This document shows, piece after piece, positions 9,391-19,542 of a DNA stretch of 64,000 nt; within the stretch, counting starts at the first letter, position 1, and every line of letters starts with the position of its first letter. Position numbers and translations under genes: made by a program. Source of the stretch: Lactiplantibacillus pingfangensis (lineage in GTDB: Bacteria; Bacillota; Bacilli; Lactobacillales; Lactobacillaceae). A model generated the notes under the pieces. The model was not told where the DNA came from. It ran no database searches and was given only the letters and a program-made list of their open reading frames with translations. The DNA lies in contig NZ_BJDG01000008.1 of assembly GCF_005404945.1 (NCBI RefSeq), positions 1-64,000 of the forward strand, in the 5' to 3' direction.

Positions 9391-9416
9391 CGATTTGAAT
9401 AGAAGGAGGAAGTCAA

Positions 9417-10700
9417 ATGAGATACCAACGGCCAAAAGGCACCGCGGACATATTGCCTGGTGATAGTGAAAAGTGGCAATATGTTGAACAAACTGCGCGT
9501 GAACTTTTTAAAACATACCAATTTAAAGAAATTCGCACGCCAATTTTTGAAAATTTTGAAGTCTTCTCACGCTCAGCCGGGGATACTTCCGATATTGTCA
9601 CGAAAGAAATGTATGATTTCCATGATAAGGGTGATCGCCATGTGACCTTGCGTCCTGAAGGCACTGCCGGGGTTGTCCGCGCCTTTGTGGAGAATAAATT
9701 GTATGGGCCACAAGTGTTAAAGCCTTATAAAGTTTATTACATGGGACCAATGTTTCGCTATGAACGTCCACAATCTGGACGATTACGGGAATTTCATCAA
9801 CTTGGCGTTGAAGCGTTTGGCAGTGAAAGTGCTGCATTAGATGTTGAAGTCATTGCAATGGGCTACAACTTGTTGAAAAAGTTTGGCTTAAATGATTTGA
9901 AACTTGTGATTAATACCTTGGGTGATCAACAGACACGTGACGACTACCGTCAAGCGTTGATTGATTATTTGGAACCACACTTTGACGAATTGAGCGACGA
10001 TTCGAAAGCCCGCTTACACAAGAATCCGTTGCGCGTTTTGGATAGCAAAGCAGAACAAGATCAAAAATTTGTCGCCGCGGCACCATCAATTTTGGATTAC
10101 TTGACGCCAGAAGCTAAAGCTCATTTTGAACAAGCCAAAGCCTTCTTGACCGCCTTAGAGATTCCTTATGAAATTGATGCGACGATGGTGCGTGGGTTGG
10201 ATTATTACAACCACACGATTTTTGAAATCATGACGAATTCTAAATCATTAGGTCAAGGCTACACCACGATTTGTGCTGGTGGTCGCTACAATGGCTTAGT
10301 TAAGGAACTCGGCGGTCCTGAAACGTCTGGTGTTGGCTTTGGTCTTGGGGTTGAACGCTTGCTCGTCTTGATGGATGCTGAAAAAATTGCCTTTCCAACT
10401 GATGATCAATTAGACGTCTACGTGGTTGGCATTGGTGATGAAGCCAGTGCGACAACCCTCAAGCTCGTCCAAGCCGTTCGCGCTGCCGGTTTAACTGCCG
10501 AACGCGACTACTTAGACCGTAAGCCTAAAGCACAATTCAAGAGTGCTGACCGACTCAATGCGAGTTATACGATGACGGTTGGTGAAAGCGAACTTGAAAA
10601 TGGTGTCGTGAACTTGAAGTCGATGGCGACTGGTGAAGAGACGCAAGTTGCCATGACAGCGGTGTACGCAAATATTAAACAAGTATTGGCAAGTCACTAA
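9417..10700 (+). CDS. hisS: Histidyl-tRNA synthetase
   Basis: Class II synthetase charging tRNA-His. Its 427 residues are typical. It begins [15 protein letters not shown], and class II motif 2 is visible as [20 protein letters not shown] near residue 113. The His-binding motif is [13 protein letters not shown] near 261, motif 3 is [13 protein letters not shown], and the C-terminal anticodon-binding domain runs from about 330 on. AAGGAGGAAG precedes the ATG. It is the first gene of a T-box regulated operon with aspS 20 bp downstream. Confidence 0.96.
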   Translation: MRYQRPKGTADILPGDSEKWQYVEQTARELFKTYQFKEIRTPIFENFEVFSRSAGDTSDIVTKEMYDFHDKGDRHVTLRPEGTAGVVRAFVENKLYGPQVLKPYKVYYMGPMFRYERPQSGRLREFHQLGVEAFGSESAALDVEVIAMGYNLLKKFGLNDLKLVINTLGDQQTRDDYRQALIDYLEPHFDELSDDSKARLHKNPLRVLDSKAEQDQKFVAAAPSILDYLTPEAKAHFEQAKAFLTALEIPYEIDATMVRGLDYYNHTIFEIMTNSKSLGQGYTTICAGGRYNGLVKELGGPETSGVGFGLGVERLLVLMDAEKIAFPTDDQLDVYVVGIGDEASATTLKLVQAVRAAGLTAERDYLDRKPKAQFKSADRLNASYTMTVGESELENGVVNLKSMATGEETQVAMTAVYANIKQVLASH

Positions 10701-10720
10701 TACAAGGAGGAATTGAATTG

Positions 10721-12493
10721 ATGAAACGAACCACATATGCAGGATTAGTCAATGAAGACTATCTTGGTCAAGAAGTTACCTTACAAGGTTGGGTGCAAAA
10801 GCGCCGGGACTTGGGCGGCTTGATTTTTATTGATTTACGGGACCGCGAAGGTATTTTACAGTTGGTCTTTAGTCAAGAATTTTCAACGGATGCTTTAGCC
10901 GTTGCAGATCAATTGCGTAATGAATATGTGATTGAAGTTCAAGGTAAAGTCGTTAATCGGGCAGACAATGCGATCAACCCGAATATGAAGACGGGTAAAG
11001 TTGAAGTCGAAATTCATGACGCTAAAATTTTGAATAAGGCTAAAACGCCACCATTTTATATTCAAGATGATATCAATGTTTCTGATGAATTACGGTTGAA
11101 ATATCGTTACCTTGATCTTCGTCGGCCTGAAATGCAACGGGGCTTGAAGATTCGTAATGGCATTACCAAGGCAGTTCACAGCTATTTTGACGATAATGGC
11201 TTTTATGATATTGAAACGCCATTCTTGACGAAATCAACCCCTGAAGGCGCACGGGATTACTTGGTGCCTTCACGGGTTTACCAAGGTCATTTCTATGCTT
11301 TACCACAATCACCACAATTGTTTAAACAATTGTTGATGGGGGCGGGCTTTGACCGTTACTACCAAATTGCCCGTTGTTTCCGGGATGAAGATTTGCGTGG
11401 GGATCGTCAACCAGAATTCACGCAAATTGATATGGAAACCTCTTTCTTAACGGCCGAAGAAATTCAGTCTTACACGGAAGGCTTGATCCAAAAAGTCATG
11501 AAAGACGTGAAAGGGATTGATGTGCCAGCACCATTCACCCGCATCACTTGGCATGACGCGATGAGTCGTTTTGGCTCTGACAAGCCCGATGTTCGTTTTG
11601 GCATGGAATTGAAAGATATGTCTGAAGTTTTTGCTGACACTGACTTCAAAGTCTTCTCTGGCACGATTAAAAACGGTGGCTTTGTGAAGGCTATTGCTGT
11701 TCCCGGCGGTGCTGACAAATATTCACGCAAGGCAATTGATGCTTATGCGAGCTATGTTGAACGCTTCGGTGCGAAGGGCTTGGCTTGGATGAAAGTTACT
11801 GATGATGGCTTCAGCGGACCAATTGCGAAGTTCTTCAAGGATGATTTTGCCGCAATTACGCAAGCTGCCGATGCTAAACCCGGCGATTTACTATTGTTTG
11901 CTGCGGATAACTTTAAGGTAGTTTCTGAAACATTAGGTTATTTACGGAAAGCCATTGCTAAGGAACAAGGCATGATTGATGAAAATCAATACGCCTATCT
12001 TTGGGTCGTTGACTGGCCACTCTTTGAATATGACGAAGGTATTGAACGTTGGGTACCTGCGCATCATCCATTCACGATGCCAAATGAAGAAGATGTGCAC
12101 TATTTGAACGAGGGTGAAGATCCACATAAAGCCCATGCACAATCTTACGATATCGTGCTCAACGGCTATGAATTAGGTGGCGGGTCAATCCGTATCCATA
12201 CTCGCGAGTTACAAGAAAAGATGTTCAAGGCGTTAGACTTTACTAAAGAACGGGCGCAAGAACAATTTGGTTTCTTACTAGATGCGTTAGACATGGGCTT
12301 TCCACCTCATGGCGGTTTGGCAATTGGCTTAGACCGCTTTGCCATGTTGCTTTCTGGTAATGACAATATTCGAGAAGTCATCGCATTCCCTAAGAATTCG
12401 AAGGCCTCTGAACCAATGACCAATGCACCAGCGGAAGTTTCGGAACGGCAATTACAAGATTTAGCCTTGTTTGTCACGAAACCTAAAGACTAG
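10721..12493 (+). CDS. aspS: Aspartyl-tRNA synthetase
   Basis: Class IIb synthetase charging tRNA-Asp. At 590 residues it is the long bacterial type with the GAD insertion domain. An N-terminal OB-fold anticodon domain ([20 protein letters not shown]) is followed by motif 2 at [20 protein letters not shown] and motif 3 at [15 protein letters not shown]. The ATG at 10721 has AAGGAGG at 10704-10710; a TTG three bases upstream is also possible. Second gene of the hisS operon, so governed by the same T-box. Confidence 0.96.
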   Translation: MKRTTYAGLVNEDYLGQEVTLQGWVQKRRDLGGLIFIDLRDREGILQLVFSQEFSTDALAVADQLRNEYVIEVQGKVVNRADNAINPNMKTGKVEVEIHDAKILNKAKTPPFYIQDDINVSDELRLKYRYLDLRRPEMQRGLKIRNGITKAVHSYFDDNGFYDIETPFLTKSTPEGARDYLVPSRVYQGHFYALPQSPQLFKQLLMGAGFDRYYQIARCFRDEDLRGDRQPEFTQIDMETSFLTAEEIQSYTEGLIQKVMKDVKGIDVPAPFTRITWHDAMSRFGSDKPDVRFGMELKDMSEVFADTDFKVFSGTIKNGGFVKAIAVPGGADKYSRKAIDAYASYVERFGAKGLAWMKVTDDGFSGPIAKFFKDDFAAITQAADAKPGDLLLFAADNFKVVSETLGYLRKAIAKEQGMIDENQYAYLWVVDWPLFEYDEGIERWVPAHHPFTMPNEEDVHYLNEGEDPHKAHAQSYDIVLNGYELGGGSIRIHTRELQEKMFKALDFTKERAQEQFGFLLDALDMGFPPHGGLAIGLDRFAMLLSGNDNIREVIAFPKNSKASEPMTNAPAEVSERQLQDLALFVTKPKD

Positions 12494-12512
12494 TTCACTA
12501 GCCTTAAAATGA

Positions 12513-12546
12513 AGTGTGTCCAATCAAGCGACTGGACGCACTTTTT
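12513..12546 (+). terminator. Intrinsic terminator after aspS
   Basis: AGTGTGTCCA and TGGACGCACT form a 10-bp stem with one wobble, followed by TTTTTATTT. Confidence 0.85.
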
Positions 12547-12590
12547 ATTTCGTGTTAGATTTATCTTAAAATTTAATTGGAGTGATTCTC

Positions 12591-13127
12591 ATGAAAACTG
12601 AAACGGCAATCTTTGCTGGCGGGTGCTTCTGGTGCATGGTTAAGCCATTTGACAGCCAACCAGGGATTATTAGTGTAGTTTCCGGCTTTACTGGTGGTCA
12701 TACGGTTGACCCAACCTATGAACAAGTCAAAACGCACACAACTGGTCACACGGAGGCGGTCAAAATTACCTTTGATCCGACGATGATCACGTATGCGGCG
12801 TTAGTCGAGATTTATTGGCATCAAACTGATCCGACAGATGCGATGGGCCAATTCCAAGATCGTGGCGATAATTATCGGCCAGTGATCTTCGTAAATAGCG
12901 ACTCACAACGGGAGATTGCCACGGCCTCTAAAGCCAAGTTGCAGGCGGCAGAACGATTTGACAAGCCAATTGTGACGAAGATTGAAGCGGCTCAGCCGTT
13001 TTATCCGGCGGCAGCTGAACATCAACGGTTTTATCAAAACAACCCAGTGATTTTTGCTGAACAAGAAGCCGGCGGCCGGGCTGACTTTATTGCGCAAAAG
13101 TGGGCGGATACGCCTAAAGTGGACTAA
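12591..13127 (+). CDS. msrA: Peptide-methionine (S)-S-oxide reductase
   Basis: Repairs oxidised methionine (S-sulfoxide) in proteins. The catalytic motif GGCFWC sits at residues 10-15, with Cys12 the nucleophile. The family segments SGFTGGH and [22 protein letters not shown] follow. The 178 residues match stand-alone MsrA with no fused MsrB domain. I chose the ATG at 12591, with TTGGAGTG upstream, over an in-frame GTG nine bases earlier. It is monocistronic. Confidence 0.94.
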   Translation: MKTETAIFAGGCFWCMVKPFDSQPGIISVVSGFTGGHTVDPTYEQVKTHTTGHTEAVKITFDPTMITYAALVEIYWHQTDPTDAMGQFQDRGDNYRPVIFVNSDSQREIATASKAKLQAAERFDKPIVTKIEAAQPFYPAAAEHQRFYQNNPVIFAEQEAGGRADFIAQKWADTPKVD

Positions 13128-13242
13128 CATGATGGGAATTTTCTGAGAAGCGTTAGACTTTCAGGTGAAATGACGCAAAAGCTGTTTACCACAGTTTAGG
13201 CGTGTTAAAATAACGGGGACAGCAGACAAAGGAGCGAAAAAA

Positions 13243-14118
13243 ATGACTGATTTTCAGCAGTTGACTCGTCGTCATCGTGATGTGACGAAGGCGTCAACGG
13301 CGTTTATCTATGCGATTTTAGTTTCCGTCGCCATGAACTTTTTTTGGACCCCAGGACATATTTATTCTTCGGGGATTACGGGGTTAGCGCAATTAATTAA
13401 CAGTTTGTTGGGCAAATTTTCACCGATTCAATTATCAACGGCGCTATTGCTATTTTTATTAAACGTCCCAATGTTTATTATTGCCTGGCGCCAAATTGGG
13501 CATCGTTTTACCGTGTTCACCTTTTTAGCGGTTGCCCTATCAAGTATTATGATCAAAGTGGTGGCACCGGAAGGACTGACGCATGATCCAATCATCTGTG
13601 CCATTTTTGGTGGCGCGGTCAATGGTTTTGGTACCGGGACGGCGCTCAAAAATGGGATTTCAACGGGTGGCTTAGATATTATTGGAATCGTGTTACGCCG
13701 TAAAACTGGCCATAGTATTGGAACCATCAATATGGCGTTTAATTCGATTATCGTGATTGCGGCCGGTTTTATTTACGGTTGGCCGTATGCGTTTTATTCT
13801 GCGTTAGGGTTGTTGGTTAATGGTCGTGTCATTGATATGACTTATACACGGCAACAAAAAATGCAAGTGATGATTATTACCAGTCGGCCGAAGACGGTGA
13901 TTGATAGTGTTCAAAATCGAATTCGACGTGGGGTCACCATTGTGCATAATGCTGAGGGTGCCTATAGACATGATGATAAGACGATTCTATTTACAGTTAT
14001 CACGCGTTACGAAATGTCAGAATTGACGGCGGCCATGTCGGAGTCCGATCCGCATGCGTTTGTTAGTATTTCTGATACGGTTAAGATTCTGGGGCATTTT
14101 TATGAGCCCGAGCCTTGA
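13243..14118 (+). CDS. YitT family membrane protein (DUF161/DUF2179)
   Basis: A 291-residue integral membrane protein. About five to six hydrophobic segments between residues 20 and 195 form the YitT domain, including the Gly-rich GTGTALKNGISTGGLDIIG stretch typical of the family. A soluble C-terminal domain of about 80 residues (QKMQVMIITSRPKTVIDSV onward) matches DUF2179. The function is unknown; members are often called permeases without direct evidence. GGAGCGAAAAAA precedes the ATG. It stands alone, followed by a hairpin-rich spacer. Confidence 0.85.
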   Translation: MTDFQQLTRRHRDVTKASTAFIYAILVSVAMNFFWTPGHIYSSGITGLAQLINSLLGKFSPIQLSTALLLFLLNVPMFIIAWRQIGHRFTVFTFLAVALSSIMIKVVAPEGLTHDPIICAIFGGAVNGFGTGTALKNGISTGGLDIIGIVLRRKTGHSIGTINMAFNSIIVIAAGFIYGWPYAFYSALGLLVNGRVIDMTYTRQQKMQVMIITSRPKTVIDSVQNRIRRGVTIVHNAEGAYRHDDKTILFTVITRYEMSELTAAMSESDPHAFVSISDTVKILGHFYEPEP

Positions 14119-14128
14119 CAAGCAAAGA

Positions 14129-14292
14129 GTGGGACAAGAGGCGGGTTGCTACCGAGCATAGCCTAGGAAGCCGGATAATCGTTCGGCTTCCGTAGCTAAG
14201 CGGAGGTCGCAGCCTCTTGTTCCACGTTTCGAGGATAAATAGTCGGAGCGACAGAAAGAGTCTGGGGTTATTCCAGACTCTTTCTGTCGTTC
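14129..14292. repeat. Hairpin-rich intergenic element (two nested/long stems)
   Basis: Two structures fill this 238-bp gap. The first has an outer stem of 14 bp (14129-14142 with 14212-14225, one wobble) enclosing a second stem GAAGCCG/CGGCTTC (14167-14173 with 14184-14190). The second is a hairpin at 14246-14292 with a 20-bp stem (one wobble) and a 7-nt loop. The second can act as the terminator for the YitT gene. The GTGGGACAAGAGGC arms look like intergenic repeats I associate with lactobacilli, but this is the only such copy I see in the window. Confidence 0.7.
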
Positions 14293-14318
14293 GGCAACGC
14301 GGGGCGCTATGATATAAT
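14290..14318 (+). promoter_or_regulatory. Putative promoter of the glycerophosphotransferase gene
   Basis: A perfect TATAAT at 14313-14318, 17 bp after a weak -35 (TTCGGC, 14290-14295). The -35 overlaps the 3' end of the long hairpin, so the same DNA may serve as terminator and promoter. Confidence 0.5.
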
Positions 14319-14356
14319 GCAAACAGGATTAAACCGTGATGAAAAGGTGAGTGTGA

Positions 14357-15499
14357 GTGAAAAAAATAGGTTATTTATGGCTAGTTAGGCTAGTCTCATG
14401 GTTAAGCCACTTCAGACAGTCGCAACAAGTCATTTATTTAATGAGTTTTGCTGACAATTTGGCATTTATTGAACAGTTGCACCAACGAGTTGGCGACCGG
14501 CTAGTGGTTTACTATTTGCCGGCTGCCGAGACTGGGGCGAGAAAATTGTTGCCGGCAGGGATCACGATTCGACCGTTTCATGATTCATTGCGGTTTGCAG
14601 TGACCGGTATCCCAGTCTTGACTGCTGCTGCCGATATTTATTGTGACAATTATTTTGCTTTCACAGCGGGATTAAAACGTCGCAGCACGCAGCGGCTGAT
14701 TCAACTCTGGCATGCAAGTGGTGCCATCAAAGCATTCGGCTGGGGTGATCCACAAACCCAGCAGCGTAGCACCGCGGACCAACAGCGTTTTCAAGCGGTC
14801 TATGACCAAATGACAGATTTTGTGGTTGGGTCGGAGAAGATGGGACAAGTTTTTGCCAGCAGCTATCAGTTGCCGAAAACACGGATGCGGGTGCTAGGGT
14901 ATCCACGTTCGGATCGCTATTGTCAGCCTGATTGGGTGCGTGCGACACGCGCGGCAATCTATGCGAAATATCCGGCATTACAAGGACGTGACGTGATCTT
15001 GTATGCCCCAACTTATCGTGCTGGGGTCACGTTTACGTTACCGGCAGACTTTTCACAGTTAAAATTGGCAGACAATCAGGTCTTGGTTTTAAAGCTGCAT
15101 CCGCATTTGGCAGATCAAGCGCAACGTCTTTATGAACGCTATCCAAATTTGATCACGCTAGTCCCGACTTTCAGCACTGATGAGTTGCTGACGGTAACCA
15201 ATACGTTGATTAGTGATTATTCCTCAGTTATTTTCGACTATGCCTTATTGCCCAATTGTCAGAAAATTGTCTTTTTCACCTTTGATTGGGACAGCTTTCA
15301 ACGTTCGGTCGGATTACAGGCGGACTTCAAGCAATGGGCGCCGGGGACTTTTGTTAAGACGACCGCAGCACTTGATCAGGTGCTGAAACAGCCTGCCAAT
15401 CCAAGTCAGTTAGCAAGCTTTAACCAGCTCTGGAACACAAAAAATGATGGACAAGCCACAGAACGGACACTCGATTACTTTTATCCGCGCTCAAATTAG
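14357..15499 (+). CDS. CDP-glycerol glycerophosphotransferase family protein
   Basis: A 380-residue member of the TagB/TagF family, enzymes that add glycerol-phosphate (or related) units to teichoic-acid precursors at the cytoplasmic membrane face. Visible family segments are LIQLWHASGAIKAFGW, VLGYPRSDRY, VILYAPTYRAG, LVLKLHPHLADQ and the C-terminal LISDYSSVIFDYAL. No long transmembrane segment is present. The start is GTG at 14357 with AAAAGGTGAG upstream. No other teichoic acid gene lies nearby, so the precise acceptor (primase or polymerase) is undetermined. Confidence 0.85.
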   Translation: MKKIGYLWLVRLVSWLSHFRQSQQVIYLMSFADNLAFIEQLHQRVGDRLVVYYLPAAETGARKLLPAGITIRPFHDSLRFAVTGIPVLTAAADIYCDNYFAFTAGLKRRSTQRLIQLWHASGAIKAFGWGDPQTQQRSTADQQRFQAVYDQMTDFVVGSEKMGQVFASSYQLPKTRMRVLGYPRSDRYCQPDWVRATRAAIYAKYPALQGRDVILYAPTYRAGVTFTLPADFSQLKLADNQVLVLKLHPHLADQAQRLYERYPNLITLVPTFSTDELLTVTNTLISDYSSVIFDYALLPNCQKIVFFTFDWDSFQRSVGLQADFKQWAPGTFVKTTAALDQVLKQPANPSQLASFNQLWNTKNDGQATERTLDYFYPRSN

Positions 15500-15524
15500 C
15501 GTTAAGACGACTGGAGGATGACTA

Positions 15525-16421
15525 ATGTTACGATTAGGATCACATGTTTCAATGAAAGCACCGGAAATGTTGTTAGGGTCTGCTAAAGACGCCGTGAGTT
15601 ATGGTGCGAACACTTTTATGGTTTATACCGGTGCACCGCAAAATACACGTCGTAAACCGATTGATGAGCTGAATATTCCAGCTGCGCACAGCTTAATGGC
15701 CGCACATGATTTAAAACAAATCGTGGTGCATGCCCCTTATATTATTAATCTTGGTAATACCAAGAAGCCGGGATACTTTGAATTTGCGACTGACTTTTTG
15801 GCAGCCGAGATTGCCCGTGCAGAAGCGATTGGCGCGACACAGTTGACGCTCCACCCGGGTGCCCATATTGGTGCGGGCGCGGATGCGGCCATCGCGCAAA
15901 TTGTCAAAGGGTTAAACGCGGTGATTCAGCCGACACAAAAGATTCAGATTGCCTTGGAAACGATGGCTGGCAAGGGGACTGAGGTTGGTCGGAGCTTTGA
16001 AGAATTGGCGCAGATGATTGATGGGGTGACTTACAATGAAAAATTGTCGGTCACGTTTGATACTTGCCATACGAGTGATGCTGGTTACAACATTAAGGAT
16101 GATTTTGATGGCGTTTTGAATGAATTTGACCATGTGATTGGCATTGATCGACTAAAAGTCATTCATTTGAATGATTCCAAGAATCCACAAGGGGCTCACA
16201 AGGATCGCCATACCAACATTGGGATGGGGACAATTGGGTTTGATGCGTTGAACAAAGTTGCCCATCACCCGCAATTAGCTGATATTAGTAAAATATTGGA
16301 GACACCATATGTTGGTGAGGACAAAAAGCATCAGCTGGCCCCTTATAAGTATGAAATTGCGATGCTTCGGGCTGGTAAATTTAATCCCGAGTTAATTGCC
16401 GATATTGAAGGACAAGTTTAG
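15525..16421 (+). CDS. nfo: Deoxyribonuclease IV (AP endonuclease)
   Basis: Zinc-dependent AP endonuclease of base excision repair. Its 298 residues fit the Nfo family. The family blocks are visible in order: [75 protein letters not shown] and [13 protein letters not shown], which supply the His, Glu and Asp ligands of a trinuclear zinc site. GGAGGATGACTA precedes the ATG. It lies 25 bp after the glycerophosphotransferase gene and could be cotranscribed with it. Confidence 0.95.
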   Translation: MLRLGSHVSMKAPEMLLGSAKDAVSYGANTFMVYTGAPQNTRRKPIDELNIPAAHSLMAAHDLKQIVVHAPYIINLGNTKKPGYFEFATDFLAAEIARAEAIGATQLTLHPGAHIGAGADAAIAQIVKGLNAVIQPTQKIQIALETMAGKGTEVGRSFEELAQMIDGVTYNEKLSVTFDTCHTSDAGYNIKDDFDGVLNEFDHVIGIDRLKVIHLNDSKNPQGAHKDRHTNIGMGTIGFDALNKVAHHPQLADISKILETPYVGEDKKHQLAPYKYEIAMLRAGKFNPELIADIEGQV

Positions 16422-16480
16422 GCGTCTTGATGAATTTTAGCGGTCGGTCTTTGAATAAAGCTTGATTCAGATCGAGCCGA

Positions 16481-16520
16481 CAAAAAAAAGTGGTGACTAG
16501 TGATTAGTCGCCACGCTTTT
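16481..16520. terminator. Bidirectional terminator between nfo and ppsR
   Basis: GTGGTGACTA and TAGTCGCCAC form a 10-bp stem with one wobble. Eight A lie on the left (a T-run for the minus strand, ending ppsR) and GCTTTT on the right (ending nfo). Confidence 0.82.
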
Positions 16521-16529
16521 AGATTACAA

Positions 16530-17345
16530 TTAGTTGTTTGCTTCGTTATACCCGAGACTTTCAGTGATCAGTGTTGCGGTTTCTTCGATTGATTTATTCG
16601 CAACATTAATGACTAGACAGCCAATCTTCTTAAAGACCTTGTCTGCTGAAGCAAGTTCTTCTTTGATTTTGTCGGTATTCGAGTACATCGTGTCTGGATT
16701 GAGTCCGTATTGAACCATCCGTTGACGACGAATGTTGTTGAGCTTTTCAGGATCATTGGTTAAGCCAAAAATCTTTTTAGGATCAACTTGCCAAATTTCA
16801 TCCGGAATTTGCGCTTTTGGAACTAGTGGCAAGTTGGCAACCTTGAGATTGCGATTAGCAAGATATAAGGATAATGGCGTCTTCGAGGTCCGTGAAACAC
16901 CGAGTAACACGACATCTGCTTCCAAAAAGCCGGTTGGATTTTTGCCATCATCATAAGTCACCGCAAATTCAATCGCGTTGATGCGATCGAAGTAGTTGTC
17001 ATTTAAGGCATGCACGGTACCTGGATGATTGGCAGGCTGCGTATGGGTGATGCCTGAAAAAGTGTCCAGAGCTGGTGTAATGACATCAAAGTAAGGCAAA
17101 TTATGGGTCTGACAAAATTCTGTGGCCATCTGGCTGAGCTTGCGGTCAACGAAGGTGTGGAAAATGGCCGCTTGTTCTTTATCGGCTTGTACGAGGACAG
17201 TTCTGAGTAAGGATTCTGTCCGGACAAAAGGGAAACGTTGATAATTAATTTGAAAATCAGAAAACTGGGCGGCAGCCGCCTGTGCAACTGAATGTGCCGT
17301 TTCACCCACGGAATCTGATAAAATAAAGATCTTAATTTCTGGCAT
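16530..17345 (-). CDS. ppsR: Pyruvate, phosphate dikinase regulatory protein (DUF299)
   Basis: A 271-residue DUF299/PpsR protein: a bifunctional ADP-dependent kinase and Pi-dependent phosphorylase that regulates PPDK or PEP synthase in bacteria that have one. The nucleotide-binding loop is LLGVSRTSKTPLSLYLA near residue 148. The N-terminal ILSDSVGETAHSVAQAA segment is characteristic. No PPDK gene is in the window, so its target here is unproven. It is divergent from rpsU and monocistronic. Confidence 0.88.
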   Translation of the reverse strand: MPEIKIFILSDSVGETAHSVAQAAAAQFSDFQINYQRFPFVRTESLLRTVLVQADKEQAAIFHTFVDRKLSQMATEFCQTHNLPYFDVITPALDTFSGITHTQPANHPGTVHALNDNYFDRINAIEFAVTYDDGKNPTGFLEADVVLLGVSRTSKTPLSLYLANRNLKVANLPLVPKAQIPDEIWQVDPKKIFGLTNDPEKLNNIRRQRMVQYGLNPDTMYSNTDKIKEELASADKVFKKIGCLVINVANKSIEETATLITESLGYNEANN

Positions 17346-17471
17346 CGTTAAAACCCCGTTTCATTCTTAATAATGTCTCTAGTGTAGCATAGGCATGGGG
17401 TTATGAAAACGATTTACTGTCTGCAATTATCGATTAGTATCAGATTATTTTTATTATTCTTTAAACTTTTA

Positions 17472-17500
17472 TTGACGGGGTTTTACGATTTATGTATAAT
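17472..17500 (+). promoter_or_regulatory. Strong sigma-A promoter for rpsU
   Basis: TTGACG (17472-17477), a 17-bp spacer, TATAAT (17495-17500). This is one of the best matches to consensus in the window, fitting a ribosomal protein gene. Confidence 0.85.
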
Positions 17501-17576
17501 TTACTAGAACAGTTGTATTATGTAAGGCTACATAATTTGACGGTTACTTTTTAAGCTCGGAGGGAGGGAATTTATT

Positions 17577-17765
17577 ATGGCAAAAACAGTCGTTCGTAAA
17601 AACGAATCTCTTGATGATGCTCTTCGTCGCTTTAAACGTACCGTTTCAAAAAGTGGTACTTTACAAGAATACCGCAAACGGGAATTTTACGAAAAACCAA
17701 GTGTGAAGAAGAAGTTAAAATCTGAAGCAGCACGGAAACGTAAGAACCGTCGTCGTTTCAAGTAA
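17577..17765 (+). CDS. rpsU: 30S ribosomal protein S21
   Basis: A 62-residue, highly basic small-subunit protein. It begins [19 protein letters not shown] and ends in a basic tail ([11 protein letters not shown]), the S21 signature. GGAGGGAGGG precedes the ATG. It starts the run rpsU-yqeY, the firmicute neighbourhood that leads into phoH and era. Confidence 0.96.
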   Translation: MAKTVVRKNESLDDALRRFKRTVSKSGTLQEYRKREFYEKPSVKKKLKSEAARKRKNRRRFK

Positions 17766-17808
17766 TTAGTATTTCGATACTAACACTTGGAATTGAGGAG
17801 GGTACCCA

Positions 17809-18252
17809 ATGAGTTTAACAGATACGCTCAATGGTGATCTTAAAGCTGCGATGAAAGCACGCGATAAGCAAAGCCTCAGTGTTTTGCGGATGCTTAAGTC
17901 AGCATTAATGAATGAAAAGATTAATGCTGGGCACGATTTAACTGCCGATGAAGAAGTGAGCGTCCTTTCACGCGAACTAAAACAACGGCGCGAATCATTA
18001 AGTGAATTCGAAAAGGCTGATCGTCAAGATTTAGTTGACGGCGTCAAAGCCGAAATTGCCATTGTTGAAAAATACATGCCTAAGCAATTGTCTGACGATG
18101 AAGTCAAACAGATTGTGGCAGAAACGATTCAAACTGTCGGTGCAACCGGCAAAGGTGATTTTGGTAAAGTGATGGGAGCTGTCATGCCGAAGCTGAAAGG
18201 CCAAGCAGATGGTAAACTTATCAACCAAACAGTTAAATCATTATTGAATTAA
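17809..18252 (+). CDS. yqeY: GatB/YqeY domain protein
   Basis: A 147-residue all-helical protein of the YqeY family, related to the tRNA-binding tail domain of GatB. It may bind tRNA, but no reaction is established. Recognisable segments are LNGDLKAAMKARDKQSLSVL at the N-terminus and TGKGDFGKVMGAVMPKLKG near residue 116. GAGGAGGG precedes the ATG. Cotranscribed with rpsU and closed by a terminator. Confidence 0.92.
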   Translation: MSLTDTLNGDLKAAMKARDKQSLSVLRMLKSALMNEKINAGHDLTADEEVSVLSRELKQRRESLSEFEKADRQDLVDGVKAEIAIVEKYMPKQLSDDEVKQIVAETIQTVGATGKGDFGKVMGAVMPKLKGQADGKLINQTVKSLLN

Positions 18253-18257
18253 CGGTT

Positions 18258-18287
18258 AAGTCAAGGAGCAATCCTTGGCTTTTTTTG
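18258..18287 (+). terminator. Intrinsic terminator after yqeY
   Basis: GTCAAGGA and TCCTTGGC pair with one wobble around GCAA, followed by seven T. Confidence 0.88.
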
Positions 18288-18552
18288 TGCATCCAAGTTG
18301 CTAGTTATCGCCGTCAGTTGACGATTAAATGGGTCAGTCACGACCAGTCATCAGTTACCGGATGAGCGGCAAAAACAAAATGGTTGACCAAGTGAGCGAT
18401 GGCCCCGACTTCAAGGAGGCCAAACTGGTAGGGGCAAGGCTTTTATGCTATGATTAGTTAACAAAATGTCGCTAATTTTCTTGCCAAGGTGGTAAGAGTA
18501 GCGTTAGCCATGAGAATCGTGATGGCGATTAAATCTGTCGATAAAGGAGTCC
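18288..18552. other. 265-bp spacer before phoH with weak promoter only
   Basis: No open frame of note. A TATGAT at 18449-18454 with TGGTAG 17 bp upstream could be a weak promoter for the phoH operon. A weak inverted repeat (GCCCC/GGGGC) spans about 18400-18436. Nothing else stands out. Confidence 0.4.
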
Positions 18553-19530
18553 ATGTTTTTGACCGAAAACTCAAAATATGAACAAAAATTTCTTATTGCT
18601 GATCCCGGTCAATCGGTTGCTTTACTTGGACCAGAAGATCAGCATCTCGCAATGTTGGAAGATGGGCTGCATGTGACGCTCCATGTCTTTGGGGATCAAA
18701 TGACCATCGCAAGCGATGATGAAGAAGCTGTTCATAAAACTTATGCTGTTTTAGAGAATTTGACAAGCTTAATCAAGCAAGGCATTCAGATTGGTGCCCC
18801 CGATGTCATCAGTGCAATTAAGATGGGCAATCGTGGTACCTTAGACTATTTCAAAGATTTGTATGCGGAAACGCTAATTAAAGATAATCGTGGGCGTCCA
18901 GTTCGGGTCAAAAACTTTGGTCAACGCCAATATGTCCAAGCCGTCGATAAAAGTGATATCACTTTTGGGATTGGGCCGGCCGGAACCGGGAAAACTTATT
19001 TGGCCGTCGTGATGGCTGTGGCCGCGTTGAAGCGTGGCGATGTGGAAAAGATTATTTTAACTCGGCCAGCCGTTGAAGCTGGTGAAAGCTTGGGCTTTTT
19101 ACCGGGTGATTTGAAAGAAAAAGTCGATCCTTATTTGCGTCCAATCTACGATGCGTTGTATGAGATTTATGGCGCTGAACACACGCAGCGACTCATGGAT
19201 CGCGGCATCATTGAAATTGCGCCGTTGGCCTATATGCGTGGCCGAACCTTGGATCGAGCCTTCGTCATCTTAGATGAAGCGCAAAACACGACGAATGCCC
19301 AAATGAAAATGTTCTTAACGCGACTCGGATTTGGGTCCAAGATGATCGTTAATGGTGATATTTCACAAATTGATTTACCACGTCAGACGACCAGTGGGTT
19401 AATTTTGGCGGAACGGATTTTGACTGGGGTTAGCAACATTGCGTTTGTGACCTTTACGGCGGATGATGTCGTTCGTAATCCAGTTGTCGCTAAGATTATT
19501 ACGGCGTACGAAAAAGTAGAACAACGTTAG
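18553..19530 (+). CDS. phoH: PhoH family P-loop ATPase
   Basis: A 325-residue PhoH-like protein: an N-terminal KH-like region (about 1-110) then a RecD/helicase-like ATPase domain. Walker A is GIGPAGTGKTYLAVVMA near residue 140, followed by LTRPAVEAGESLGFLPGD, Walker B VILDEAQNTTNAQMKMFLTR and a sensor-type VNGDISQIDLPR. Members are linked to RNA metabolism and ribosome maturation through their constant neighbour ybeY; the exact role is not settled. AAAGGAG precedes the ATG. First of a tight run phoH-ybeY-dgkA-era-recO. Confidence 0.93.
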   Translation: MFLTENSKYEQKFLIADPGQSVALLGPEDQHLAMLEDGLHVTLHVFGDQMTIASDDEEAVHKTYAVLENLTSLIKQGIQIGAPDVISAIKMGNRGTLDYFKDLYAETLIKDNRGRPVRVKNFGQRQYVQAVDKSDITFGIGPAGTGKTYLAVVMAVAALKRGDVEKIILTRPAVEAGESLGFLPGDLKEKVDPYLRPIYDALYEIYGAEHTQRLMDRGIIEIAPLAYMRGRTLDRAFVILDEAQNTTNAQMKMFLTRLGFGSKMIVNGDISQIDLPRQTTSGLILAERILTGVSNIAFVTFTADDVVRNPVVAKIITAYEKVEQR

Positions 19531-19542
19531 ACGGAGGAAGTC

